Assembly: GCA_945860265.1 (NCBI GenBank)
Contig: CAMAQF010000018.1
Coordinates: 1-53,227, forward strand
From: Emticicia agri
Lineage (GTDB): Bacteria > Bacteroidota > Bacteroidia > Cytophagales > Spirosomataceae
DNA length: 53,227 bases
Direction of reading: 5' to 3'
The notes below the pieces were generated by a model that made no database searches, was not told where the DNA came from, and saw only the letters and a list, made by a program, of their open reading frames with translations. Positions 35,908 through 45,782 of the stretch are shown here, piece after piece (within the stretch, counting starts at the first letter, position 1; the number at the start of each line of letters is the position of its first letter). The translations under genes and the position numbers were made by a program.

Positions 35908-37212
35908 TTATTTTACAGAGTAGCTAACAAAGGCAAGTCTTTTACTATCAGCACTCCAAGATGGCACATTTATTGTACCTTGTCCACCAAAAAATACTGG
36001 TGTAATATCTTTGATTGCTTTAGTTTCGGTATTCATCAGGCGAAGTTTCACTTGCTTGCCAAATAAATGAGCTTGTTTTTCGTCAGAGGTATAAGAAATA
36101 TAAACTATCCATTTATTATCAGGTGATGGGTGAGCAAACCAGTTAGAATTTTCATCGATTGTGAGTTGTTCTGGATTTGAGCCATCTGCCAACATCCGCC
36201 AAATTTGCATGTGTCCAGTTCGATAAGAATTGAAATAAATATATTTTCCATCAGAAGAATAATCTGGGCCGTCATCTAAACCTTCGGCGGTAGTCAATCT
36301 TTTTTCTTTGCCTCCGTTAACATCAATTGTATAAATGTCAAAATTATCATTGCGTTTCGCACAGTAAGCTAATGTTTTCCCATCGGCACTCCATCCGTGC
36401 CAGTATGACAAACCCTCTGTTGTAACTTTCCTCGGCTCACCACCACTAATTGGAAGTATATATACTTCTGATTTAAAGCCAGTAGGAGACGGAACGGATT
36501 TATCAGTATTACTTATTGCTAACCATTTTTTGTCTGGAGAAATACCGTGGTCATTGTTACAGGCTATTGCAAATCCAGTATTAAGTTCTTTTAATTTTTT
36601 TGAAACCAAATCTAAAGTATATATTTTACCTTTACTATTTAAAATGAGATAATTATCCGGGTGCCAGTTTGGAGCTTCAAAATGTTTGTTGATACTCAAA
36701 ACCGTTTCAATTCTTCCATTGGTAATATCTACCGTTTGGATAAAGCTAGTGGTATCGGCCTTTGGTTTCTCCGGATTATAAAAATGAGCTGATTGCCCTA
36801 CTAATTTCCAATTTCCTGCAAATTTCTCTAAAAGTCTAACCTCACGAGAGAGCGTTTCTTTACCGTTTGAGTCAATGGAAACCTCATCATGACTTACCCA
36901 TGCAGTATTACCACCTATGCTCATTTTATAGTTGCTATGTATGGAAAACCCACTTCCTCCAAATAAACCAGTAGGTGGTTTGAGCATAGCCGAAGCATTT
37001 CTATCGAAACTTCGACCATCAGCAAAGGAAACCATATTTCGAGAATTTGATCCAATATGCCAGCATTCAGCATTTCCTTTGGCATCACCCATTCTCCAAG
37101 TAGCACCATCTTTTTCTAATAATTGCACAATGGCAAGCGAATCCTTTTGGAATTGCCCAAAAACATTGATAATAACTAAAGTGAGGGCGAAAGAGAAAAT
37201 ATATTTTTGCAT
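35908..37212 (-). CDS. secreted NTF2-like domain fused to a TolB-like beta-propeller
   Basis: 434 residues with a signal peptide (about 1-19, ending VFGQ). Residues about 22-150 have the DUF4440/NTF2-like pattern (LEKDGATWRMGDAKGNAECW, then NTAWVSHDEV and NWKLVGQSAHFYNP). From about 160 come five or six TolB/WD40-like strands with NWHPDNYLI, GISPDKKWLAIS, WSADGKTLAYCAKR, YSSDGKYIYFNS and WSADSKRLAFVSY. Propellers of this kind bind ligands or partners in the periplasm and have no known catalysis. It sits between the GMC and Gfo/Idh genes, so it could hold or sense the sugar product. Note that the nearby broken gene at 31.9 kb also has an NTF2-like fold. Confidence 0.8.
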   Translation of the reverse strand: MQKYIFSFALTLVIINVFGQFQKDSLAIVQLLEKDGATWRMGDAKGNAECWHIGSNSRNMVSFADGRSFDRNASAMLKPPTGLFGGSGFSIHSNYKMSIGGNTAWVSHDEVSIDSNGKETLSREVRLLEKFAGNWKLVGQSAHFYNPEKPKADTTSFIQTVDITNGRIETVLSINKHFEAPNWHPDNYLILNSKGKIYTLDLVSKKLKELNTGFAIACNNDHGISPDKKWLAISNTDKSVPSPTGFKSEVYILPISGGEPRKVTTEGLSYWHGWSADGKTLAYCAKRNDNFDIYTIDVNGGKEKRLTTAEGLDDGPDYSSDGKYIYFNSYRTGHMQIWRMLADGSNPEQLTIDENSNWFAHPSPDNKWIVYISYTSDEKQAHLFGKQVKLRLMNTETKAIKDITPVFFGGQGTINVPSWSADSKRLAFVSYSVK

Positions 37213-37392
37213 GATTATTTTTTTGAAATAAATATCGAATACCTAATATAATGATAGTTTTCTATTATCTATAAAAAAGATAATACCTAAAACTATTTTC
37301 TTTATTTTTTAGAAAAAAGAATTTAAAGATTAAAAATCCAAGCTATAGACCTATTTTTACGAATAAGATTTTCAAGAAAATGTACATACAAA

Positions 37393-37607
37393 ATGAACAA
37401 ATTTGGTTTGGAAAAATATATTTCAAACTTATCCACTGACATTGTAATATTTGGTTGTGGAGAACAGGAGCTAAAAGTGCTTATTACACGACAAAATCAA
37501 TTAGCGAAGCTGCTTATGTCTTCATCTTCAAATATCCGCAACATTTTACGAGGCTTTTTTAGCATAAATTTGGCGTTTCGCCTAACGAAGATCAGGGATT
37601 AAATTAA
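37393..37607 (+). pseudogene. scar joining a NUDIX-regulator start to an AraC tail
   Basis: The first 30 codons (NKFGLEKYISNLSTDIVIFG and on) resemble the start of Bacteroidota NUDIX-type sugar regulators. After about 37490 the DNA instead matches the end of the AraC pseudogene at 33.3 kb: in the frame beginning at 37500 it reads SISEAAYVFIFKYPQHFTRLF, a TAG stop, then HKFGVSPNEDQGLN and TAA at 37605. The similarity to the 33.3-kb tail is visible at the base level. The two parts are out of frame with each other, so no functional protein is expected. It looks like the junction left by a deletion or recombination between two regulator genes. Confidence 0.6.
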
Positions 37608-37608
37608 A

Positions 37609-37661
37609 AAATGCCACGAATCGAGACGCCCAAGCTGCACCAATAAACATTCGTGGCATTT
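37609..37661 (-). terminator. terminator downstream of the GMC oxidoreductase gene
   Basis: A perfect 13-bp stem (aaatgccacgaat at 37609-37621 with 37649-37661) around a 27-base loop. It lies 10 bases after the GMC stop on the minus strand and would also end any transcript of the plus-strand regulator scar. If it works strongly, the TolB-like and later genes need their own promoter. Confidence 0.7.
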
Positions 37662-37670
37662 ATTTTCGAT

Positions 37671-39386
37671 TTATAAATCTTTTTTCTTCAATGCCTTCAC
37701 AGCGAAATCAGCTGCACGGGCGGTAAGTGCCATGTATGTAATTGATGGATTTACACATGAAGCAGATGTCATTGCAGCTCCATCGGTTACGAATACATTT
37801 TTGCAATCATGTACTTGATTAAAAGAATTTAGCACTGAAGTTTTAGGGTCACGTCCCATGCGGGCGGTTCCCATATCGTGAATACCCAAGCCCATGTGTG
37901 TTGGACGGTCATAAGGTGTTACATTTTTAAAACCTGCCGTTTCAAGCATTTCTACTGCTGAGGCAATGATATCCTTACGCATTGCCCAATCATTTTCAAC
38001 AAATGCAGCATCAGTAACAATCATCGGGATTCCCCATTTATCTTTTTTCTCAGCGTCAAGATAAATTCTGTTAGTAGGATTAGGTAAAATTTCGCCAAAA
38101 CCGCCAATACTGATAGCCCAAGCCCCAGGTTTAGTTAGTCCTTGCTTAAAATCAGCCCCGAAACCATCAGCACCAACACCCCTATTCCAACCTTCACGAC
38201 TCGCTCCGCCTTGATACCCAAAACCTCGTAAATATGCGGCTTGTTTATCATTCCCCCAGTTTCTGAAACGTGGAATATACATCGCATTTGGGCGTTGACC
38301 ATACACATAATCGTCTTCAAAACCTTCAATTGAGGCTGTCGCTCCCGAGCCTAATTGATGGTCCATCAGATTTCTACCTATTTGGTCGCTTTCGTTACCA
38401 AATCCATTTTGAAAACGATTCGATTTCGAGTTCAGCATCAAGGCTGCGGTATTTATAGAACCTGCATTCAAGAAAATAATTTTAGCAAAATATTCTTCGG
38501 TTAGCATGTTGTTTTGATTGATAATTCTCACACCAGAAGCTCGTTTTTTTTGCTCATCGTAGATAATTTCGGCCACAATCGAATCATGCAAAATACTCAA
38601 GCGATTGGTTCTCATAGCTGCTGGAATCGACCCAGATAATGAACTATAATAAGCACCATAAGGACAACCTCTTTGACATTTACTCCGGTATTGGCAAGAT
38701 GCACGACCTAAAACAATATGAATGTCTTGCGGTTGTGTAAGATTCGCTACTCGACCGACAGTAACGGGGCGGTTGAATCTTTCCATCATTTTATTTTTGA
38801 AATGAGCCTCGGGAGCAAATAGGGGCATAGCTGGTAAAAAATGACCATCTGGCAAAACCTCTAAGCCTTCTTTCTGCCCACTTATGCCCACAAATTTCTC
38901 GACGTGCGTGTACCATGACTCTAAATCTTCATATCGAATCGGCCAGTCAATACCAATACCTTCTTTGGCATTTGACTCAAAATCATGTTTCCCCCATCTA
39001 TACGACTGACGCCCCCAGTGCATTGATTTACCACCTGTATGATAGGCACGTATCCAGTCGAAAGCACGTTTTTCAATATATGGATTTTCTTTGTCATTCG
39101 TTAGATGATTCACAACCTCTTCACTTCCAAGACCCCAAAATCTACTATTTGCCCAACGTTCCTCTGCCGAAAGATTGGTAGTTTTGCCTCGGTGCTCAAA
39201 GTCCCAAGGTTCCTGCATGGCGGTATCATAATCTTCTATATGTTTGATTTCATGACCACGCTCAATCATCAATACTTTTAGACCTCTTTCAGTTAATTCT
39301 TTTGCTGCAAAACCGCCTGACATTCCTGAGCCGACTACGATAGCATCAAATGTATTATTTTTATTTGCTTTTATATTTAGATTCAT
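37671..39386 (-). CDS. GMC-family flavin oxidoreductase (sugar/gluconate dehydrogenase large subunit type)
   Basis: 571 residues from the ATG at 39386; the longer frame would need TTG. The FAD-binding GSGMSGG loop is at about 19-25, and the C-terminal flavin segment is FVTDGAAMTSASCVNPSITY. HDMGTARMG is typical of bacterial gluconate/sorbitol/glucoside dehydrogenase subunits. A cysteine cluster, SCQYRSKCQRGCPYGA, resembles the 3Fe-4S-binding stretch of FAD glucose dehydrogenases, so intramolecular electron transfer is likely. There is no signal peptide; such subunits are exported with the small Tat-tagged subunit, encoded 150 bases upstream. Likely role: periplasmic oxidation of a sugar or glycoside, perhaps at C3, with a cytochrome encoded elsewhere. 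Confidence 0.88.
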   Translation of the reverse strand: MNLNIKANKNNTFDAIVVGSGMSGGFAAKELTERGLKVLMIERGHEIKHIEDYDTAMQEPWDFEHRGKTTNLSAEERWANSRFWGLGSEEVVNHLTNDKENPYIEKRAFDWIRAYHTGGKSMHWGRQSYRWGKHDFESNAKEGIGIDWPIRYEDLESWYTHVEKFVGISGQKEGLEVLPDGHFLPAMPLFAPEAHFKNKMMERFNRPVTVGRVANLTQPQDIHIVLGRASCQYRSKCQRGCPYGAYYSSLSGSIPAAMRTNRLSILHDSIVAEIIYDEQKKRASGVRIINQNNMLTEEYFAKIIFLNAGSINTAALMLNSKSNRFQNGFGNESDQIGRNLMDHQLGSGATASIEGFEDDYVYGQRPNAMYIPRFRNWGNDKQAAYLRGFGYQGGASREGWNRGVGADGFGADFKQGLTKPGAWAISIGGFGEILPNPTNRIYLDAEKKDKWGIPMIVTDAAFVENDWAMRKDIIASAVEMLETAGFKNVTPYDRPTHMGLGIHDMGTARMGRDPKTSVLNSFNQVHDCKNVFVTDGAAMTSASCVNPSITYMALTARAADFAVKALKKKDL

Positions 39387-39533
39387 GCATTTCAATTATT
39401 TAGGTCTTAATAAATTTACGATTGATTTGATTGAAGATTTACGAGTACTTTTTAAAGTAATTCTAAGGCTTTAGTCAAAATTTATTTTGCAATTCATCTT
39501 TAGTTTCGTAATTCCTAAATCAATAATCGTAAA

Positions 39534-40076
39534 TCAATAAGCGTATGCCTTTTGATTAGGTTTTAGTTTGATTAGTTCGAGTTTTCCTGGAATTTGTACA
39601 TATTCAAAAGAGGCTTTTAAACCAGCTTCTGAGGTAAAATAACCCAGTAGCGTAAGTTCTTTTATCAATCTCCAAAATGGCGTTGTTTTGCTGGTGATTT
39701 TCTTGGTTTCTTGTTCCAATAATTTTAAAACACCCCTTCTCTCATCTGTATTTAGCTCTAAGAACTTCACTTTTCCCATCGAATCTAAGCCATCTATAAA
39801 ACTCTGATGCTCAGGCGTTTTATAGCAATCCTTCAACATCATTTCGATGAAAGCAGGAACACCGACGTCTTTTGCACCAGGCGTATTTGTTTTAGGAATA
39901 ATTAGTTCAGCAATTTCGGCGACAATTCTTTGTTGAGTTTCGGTTAAGCTAAAAGCAGCTCCGTTGATATTGGGTTTTGTAGCGTTTTCCCAATTATCCA
40001 TTGCCATGAGTGTTGGTGCAGAGAATACCCCACCCAACATCAAGGCTACATTTTTTATGACCTCTCTTCTTTTCAT
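39534..40076 (-). CDS. gluconate 2-dehydrogenase subunit 3-like small subunit
   Basis: 180 residues. The N-terminus MKRREVIKNVALMLGGVFSA is a Tat-like signal (RR followed by a hydrophobic run). The rest follows the gluconate dehydrogenase subunit 3 pattern: QQRIVAEIAELIIPKTNTPGA near residue 50, GVPAFIEMMLKDCY, and a late TPFWRLIKELTLLGYFTSEAG. This subunit escorts and anchors the flavin subunit in the periplasm. It is the first gene of the oxidation cluster and is transcribed towards the GMC gene. Confidence 0.88.
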   Translation of the reverse strand: MKRREVIKNVALMLGGVFSAPTLMAMDNWENATKPNINGAAFSLTETQQRIVAEIAELIIPKTNTPGAKDVGVPAFIEMMLKDCYKTPEHQSFIDGLDSMGKVKFLELNTDERRGVLKLLEQETKKITSKTTPFWRLIKELTLLGYFTSEAGLKASFEYVQIPGKLELIKLKPNQKAYAY

Positions 40077-40103
40077 TTTTTAGGATTGAATAATTTCAAG
40101 AAA

Positions 40104-40111
40104 CAAATATA
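40104..40111 (-). promoter_or_regulatory. -7 promoter box for the sugar-oxidation cluster
   Basis: On the minus strand this is TATATTTG, matching TAnnTTTG, 27 bases before the ATG of the small subunit gene. No clear -33 element. Confidence 0.4.
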
Positions 40112-40262
40112 TTTATTCAATTTAATAATTCCATCATGTAGTCATTATTTATTCGTGTGGAAATTACACTTAATAAAGCAGCAGTGAATTTTGTAATAAT
40201 TGGCAAACAAAAATTGGAATTTCGCCCTAATAAATATCAGGGCAAAAATCAACCAAAATCAA

Positions 40263-41270
<1,008 letters not shown>

Positions 41271-41290
41271 TTAATAAATATACAATATTT

Positions 41291-41911
41291 TTAAGCTTTT
41301 CTGAATTTCAATGGGCTTATTTCAAGGTGTTTTTTAAAGAAATTATTGAAATGAGTAACTTCTTTAAAACCTAAAGAAAATGCAATTTCGGATATATTCC
41401 ATTTACTTTGTTTTAGCATGATTTTAGCTTCTTGTAAAAGCCGTTCACCAATTAAATTTGAAGTTGTTTTACCGCATGTTTCTTTTACCGAACGATTGAG
41501 GTGATTGATGTGAATATTTAGTTGATCAGCAAAATCTGAGGCAGTTCTTAGTTTAATTTCGATATGATTTTCGTCAATAGGAAACTGTCTTTCAAGTAAT
41601 TCTAAAAACAACCAATAGATTCGTTGCGAAGCATTTATCGGTAATTGCTCTATGCGAGTCGATGGACGAGTTTTCATGGCAAAATGAATCAATTCATAAA
41701 TCAGATTTCTGATGGAATCGTATTTATGAATATATTCAGAGTAGAGTTCAGTTTCTATTTTTTCATAAATTCCGCAAAGATGTTCAAATTGATTGTCATC
41801 CAATTCAAAAACGTGTGTACCCGTTGGCTGAAAAATCTCGTACTGAATCAGATTGCCAAATTGATTGAAGAAATCAGAATTATTTTTTGAAAGGTTTTTT
41901 TTGAAAATATA
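41291..41911 (-). pseudogene. AraC-family regulator lacking its N-terminal sensor domain and start codon
   Basis: The frame is open from 41911 (just after a TAA at 41912-41914) and reads YIFKKNLSKNNSDFFNQFGN, then ELDDNQFEHLCGIYEKI and a complete C-terminal AraC domain: ADQLNIHINHLNRSVKE and ISEIAFSLGFKEVTHFNNFFKK. The only candidate starts are a TTG at 41803 or an ATG well inside; an ATG at 41919 lies out of frame by one base before an A-run. AraC proteins of this type are usually near 280-300 residues with a cupin sensor at the front, so 100 or more codons are missing. It may still make a DNA-binding fragment. It stands 44 bases before the aldo/keto reductase gene. Confidence 0.6.
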
Positions 41912-42022
41912 TTATTCATAAGTCGTATTTTGAAAATTTTGATGATGCAAAATTATGCGGTTTTTCTACCATATCATAACACTTTTCAAAGCAAAACTTA
42001 CGAAAATCAAACATTAATATCC

Positions 42023-42060
42023 AAACAAAAAGAGCGACGCAATGGCCGCTCTTTTTGTTT
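42023..42060. terminator. strong bidirectional terminator
   Basis: A perfect 14-bp stem (aaacaaaaagagcg at 42023-42036 with 42047-42060) and a 10-base loop, with A-rich and T-rich flanks. It lies 60 bases after the stop of the small secreted protein gene and closes the leftward operon from about 45.6 kb. Confidence 0.85.
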
Positions 42061-42119
42061 AAAATCTAACAATCAGCATTTTCTCTAAGACTGTGGATTG
42101 CTGATTATGGTGGACTTTA

Positions 42120-42491
42120 TTATTCTTTCACCCTTACGGCTTTTGCCTCAAACATATTCATCAATGTTCCTTTCAAGTTATCGTTGTCAACTTTCGTTAA
42201 ATCAAGTGATAAATCATAGCCTTGTGCTGAAAAATAAAGTACAATTTTCTCAGCTGTCTCTTCCAAGTTTGAAATTGGAATTTTTGGAGCTGCAGGATCA
42301 GCAGGTAACGAAAGTTCGCCTGTTAATTTACCATCTTTTCTTTCGAGTTTCGTTACAAATTTCACATCACCATTAGGCGTTCCGGCTACTGAAATCTCCC
42401 ATTTAGTTGCGAAAAAATCGGTTGATTGAGCGAAAGTACTAAACGAAAGACCCAATACAAAAAGAATTACAAGAACACTTATTTTTTTCAT
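42120..42491 (-). CDS. small secreted beta-rich protein of unknown function
   Basis: 123 residues with a signal peptide (MKKISVLVILFVLGLSFSTFAQ). The mature part (TKWEISVAGTPNGDVKFVTK, KLTGELSLP, ISNLEETAEKIVLYFSAQG, LKGTLMNMFEAKAVRV) looks like a small lipocalin-like beta barrel seen beside many Bacteroidota carbohydrate genes. No catalytic motif was recognised. It is downstream of the MFS carrier gene in the same direction. Confidence 0.75.
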   Translation of the reverse strand: MKKISVLVILFVLGLSFSTFAQSTDFFATKWEISVAGTPNGDVKFVTKLERKDGKLTGELSLPADPAAPKIPISNLEETAEKIVLYFSAQGYDLSLDLTKVDNDNLKGTLMNMFEAKAVRVKE

Positions 42492-42654
42492 TTTATTGCG
42501 TTTAGTGCTTCAGCACCCGTCGCCACGTTTGTTTTAAATTATTAAAAAATTTAAATCATACATTATTTTACTATAATGCCTTTTTTATTTGTTCGGTTTA
42601 ACTATTTTTTTGGTTGTTTTTATTTTCATTTTAGAGAAGTTAAGAGAAATAATT

Positions 42655-43863
42655 TTACTCCTCCGTATAATTCAAATCCTTATGAAAAGTCTCTTCCAAA
42701 TTACTCAAACCCCAAAAGGCCAACAAAATAGCTACAACACCAACAACCATTGCCGAATTTACAATGCCTATATAGGGACTTAAAAAACCAAATAACAAGG
42801 TTTGTGGAATAACCGTAGCACGGAGAATATTCAACGAGGACGTCGTTACGGTAGCTCTTATATTTGTTCCATATTGCTCAGCAGCGAGTGTCAACAATAC
42901 AATAGAATAGCCGACACAAAAACCCAGAAACAATAAAATTCCATAATAAAGTGTGAGTGATTGATTGCCAACTGTAAAGAAAACCACTGCTGCAACAGCA
43001 TACATTGATAAATATAGACGAATGGCTTTTTTACGACTTTTCAAGTATTGGCTCACAAATCCTCCAGTTAAATCACCAAAAGTTAGACCAATAAAATAAT
43101 AGGTAAAAACTGTAGATACAGCTGGAATTTCGGTCATTCCCCAAGCTTTAGCAATTTCGGGTGTGAAAGTCATCACTACACCATTGACATACCAAACAGG
43201 AAAACCTAATACACAAATACTTATATACTTAATGATATAATCTTTATTTTTGAACAAAAGTCTTAAATTACCTTTGTTTAATGTTTTATCTTTTATGGCA
43301 TTAAACAAACCAGATTCTAGTACGCCTAATCTTAAAATTAATAAGGCGAAACCCAATCCTCCACCCAACTGATAAGTAAATTGCCAAGTATATTTGCCGC
43401 CAATATATGCACCAACAATTGCACCTAACATTCCACTTCCACCAATAATAGCAGGGCCTATACCTCGATATTTTTGTGGCATTTGCTCAGTTACGAGCGT
43501 AATAGCAGCCCCCAATTCACCCGCTAAACCTACGCCAGCCAAGAATCTGAGCAATAAATATATCTCAAAATTTGAAGCATAAGCATTGGCAAAAGTTGCC
43601 GATGAATACAAAATTATTGAGCCAAAAAGCACCGAAAGTCGTCCCATTTTATCACCAATAATTCCCCAAACAAATCCACCAATCAACATTCCGACCATTT
43701 GAACATTGATCAATATAACTCCTTTTGAGAGTAATTCTGTTTCTGGAATGCCCAATTCTAAAAGGCTTTTCGAACGAACAATACTAAGAATAATTATATC
43801 ATACAAATCAACAAAAAAGCCAAGTGCTGAGGCGATAATGGCTAACCAGATGTGTCTTTTCAT
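42655..43863 (-). CDS. MFS transporter, sugar/organic-acid:proton symporter type
   Basis: 402 residues with 12 predicted membrane helices. Major-facilitator marks: DLYDIIILSI in helix 1, the loop GIIGDKMGRLSVLFG between helices 2 and 3, and RFLAGVGLAGELGAAITL in helix 4, which resembles the aromatic acid/sialate/sugar branch. It sits in the inner membrane. The neighbouring SDR, ThuA-like and aldo/keto reductase genes suggest the cargo is a sugar or oxidised sugar. Substrate not determinable from sequence. Confidence 0.85.
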   Translation of the reverse strand: MKRHIWLAIIASALGFFVDLYDIIILSIVRSKSLLELGIPETELLSKGVILINVQMVGMLIGGFVWGIIGDKMGRLSVLFGSIILYSSATFANAYASNFEIYLLLRFLAGVGLAGELGAAITLVTEQMPQKYRGIGPAIIGGSGMLGAIVGAYIGGKYTWQFTYQLGGGLGFALLILRLGVLESGLFNAIKDKTLNKGNLRLLFKNKDYIIKYISICVLGFPVWYVNGVVMTFTPEIAKAWGMTEIPAVSTVFTYYFIGLTFGDLTGGFVSQYLKSRKKAIRLYLSMYAVAAVVFFTVGNQSLTLYYGILLFLGFCVGYSIVLLTLAAEQYGTNIRATVTTSSLNILRATVIPQTLLFGFLSPYIGIVNSAMVVGVVAILLAFWGLSNLEETFHKDLNYTEE

Positions 43864-43958
43864 AATTTAACTTTTAACCATTAGCACTATGCTTTTGGTA
43901 TTTTCTTTCATGTTTAGTTTAATATTAATGACAAACAACTAAAAGATAATAGCAAAAA

Positions 43959-44717
43959 TTAAACTCTTAAACTTGGCAAACCTACTCCAGCTGCATCGAA
44001 ACCACCGTCGGCACAGATGATTTGACCATTGATATAAGTAGCTTGCGGGCTACACAAGAAATATACTGTGTTAGCAATTTCTTCGGTAGTTCCGTAGCGA
44101 GCTAAGGGAATAGCATCAGCGTAAGAAGTTCTAATATCTGCACTATGTACCAACCTTGCCATTTCGGTTTCTACTGGGCCTGGAGCAACAGCATTTACTC
44201 TTACACCTTTGTTGCCATATTCAACGGCTTGCTGTTTCGTAAGGTGCATGATAGCGGCTTTGCTCGTTCCGTAAGCAATACGTAAAGTACTAGCTCTTAC
44301 GCCCGAAATACTTGCGATGTTTACAATACTTCCTTGCCCTGCAACCAAAGCGGGTAAACATGCTTGACTACAAAGAAATGTACCATTTAAGTTTACCGAC
44401 ATCACCGCACTCCAATCTTCAAAACTCACTTCTTCGGCGGGTTTAAAAATGGCAATTCCTGCATTATTTACGAGTGCATGAATAGCAGGATATTGATTAG
44501 TTATTTGAGTAAAAACTTCCGTAACCGATTGATGATTAGAAACATCACAGTTGAAAAACGAAAAGCCCTTTTGCTCTTTCAAGTTTTCTTCACATTTGGC
44601 AAGTTCGGTAGCATTAATGTCTAAAATCACTGCGTGATACCCTTCTTTATTGAATCTTTTGGCTATTTCTAAGCCAATGCCTCGTGCAGCACCCGTGATT
44701 ATGGCTATTTTGCTCAT
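43959..44717 (-). CDS. short-chain dehydrogenase/reductase
   Basis: 252 residues of the classical SDR family. The cofactor loop TGAARGIG is at 8-15, NNAGIA near 87, catalytic Ser in NIASISG and the YGTSK pair near 150, and the C-terminal ADGGFDAAGVG. The acidic residue after strand 2 (ILDINATE) suggests NAD(H) rather than NADP(H). It probably oxidises or reduces a sugar or polyol hydroxyl. Between the ThuA-like and MFS genes with short gaps, so probably one operon. Confidence 0.88.
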   Translation of the reverse strand: MSKIAIITGAARGIGLEIAKRFNKEGYHAVILDINATELAKCEENLKEQKGFSFFNCDVSNHQSVTEVFTQITNQYPAIHALVNNAGIAIFKPAEEVSFEDWSAVMSVNLNGTFLCSQACLPALVAGQGSIVNIASISGVRASTLRIAYGTSKAAIMHLTKQQAVEYGNKGVRVNAVAPGPVETEMARLVHSADIRTSYADAIPLARYGTTEEIANTVYFLCSPQATYINGQIICADGGFDAAGVGLPSLRV

Positions 44718-44780
44718 ATTTTTTGTTTATTCAACGCTTAAGAGACATTGCATCCAACATCTCTATGCGGTAATTTGAAT

Positions 44781-45638
44781 TTATTTCAAGGTCCAATTGA
44801 TAGCATTTTCAATGAGTTGAACGAAATTTCCATCTTTCCAGACAGATTCGTCATGTCCCATTGAGGTATAAAAAGTTTTACCTTTTCCAATATTTTTACA
44901 CCATGCTATAGGATGGTCTATACCCATACCGAAGGTTTTGCCACTTGCCAAAAATGGCACGTCACCATTCGGAATGATGGTTTCGCCATTAATTGTATAT
45001 AAAATATTAAAGCCTTTTTTACGAGGATTTTCAAAAAACACATACCATTCGTCGGTATGACTCCAAGGCTGAGAAATTTGTGCAGTAATCAAACTATCTG
45101 CTTTTGGTTCCAATAAAACATCCGTTTTCTGAAATTGTGGTTTGATTGGATGATGCGAAAATTCTGCCCCTATCAAATTCTGCACATACCAATCCCAATG
45201 ATGAGAATTATCGCCCGAACCATGAATACCAATCAAACTTCCACCATTTTCTACGTATTGCTCTAAAGCTTTTTGTTGTTCATCATTCAATACTCTCCCA
45301 GTCGAATTATTGAAAATGATAGTCTTAAATTTTGAAAGTTGCTCGGCATTAAAAACGCCACCATCTTCGGTTTCGTAGAGAAACCAATTGTTTTTATTAG
45401 CTAAATCGGCAATAATTGGCTTTGATGAATCTATGGAAGCACCATGACGAAAACCAGTAGTTTTTGAAAATAATAAAACAGCAGCTTGAGTAGTAGGAAA
45501 AGCAATTTTTGGAGCTTCAGTTTCATAAAAAACAGGGAAACCATTTTTTATTTTATAGATGAACCCAGTTATAAGTATGCCGAGTAATATCATGATTGTC
45601 AGCACTGACCAAAGGATGATTTTTAAGCCTTTTTTCAT
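44781..45638 (-). CDS. membrane-anchored ThuA-like protein
   Basis: 285 residues: one N-terminal membrane helix (about 6-28, IILWSVLTIMILLGILITGF) and then a ThuA domain of the glutamine-amidotransferase-like fold, with AVLLFSKTTGFRH (about 53), GGSLIGIHGSGD (about 131), HHPIKPQF, the SHTDEWYVF stretch and FYTSMGHDESVW near the end. ThuA is known from trehalose use in rhizobia, where it acts on 3-keto-trehalose. The domain faces the periplasm if the helix is an uncleaved signal anchor. It is first in its operon and agrees with 3-keto-sugar chemistry proposed for the GMC cluster. Confidence 0.85.
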   Translation of the reverse strand: MKKGLKIILWSVLTIMILLGILITGFIYKIKNGFPVFYETEAPKIAFPTTQAAVLLFSKTTGFRHGASIDSSKPIIADLANKNNWFLYETEDGGVFNAEQLSKFKTIIFNNSTGRVLNDEQQKALEQYVENGGSLIGIHGSGDNSHHWDWYVQNLIGAEFSHHPIKPQFQKTDVLLEPKADSLITAQISQPWSHTDEWYVFFENPRKKGFNILYTINGETIIPNGDVPFLASGKTFGMGIDHPIAWCKNIGKGKTFYTSMGHDESVWKDGNFVQLIENAINWTLK

Positions 45639-45669
45639 TTTGTAAAATAGTGGTTAAATATTTACATAA

Positions 45670-45677
45670 CAAATGTA
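45670..45677 (-). promoter_or_regulatory. -7 promoter box for the ThuA-SDR-MFS operon
   Basis: On the minus strand this is TACATTTG, matching TAnnTTTG, 31 bases before the ThuA-like ATG. No good -33 element seen. Confidence 0.4.
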
Positions 45678-45782
45678 AAATATTTTTTAATTTTAAATAT
45701 GAATATTTTGGAACGTCTTGAGAAAAAATTTACTGGAGTCGCCAACAAAGCTCCGTATTTATAAATGTTTCGGAAATGAGAT

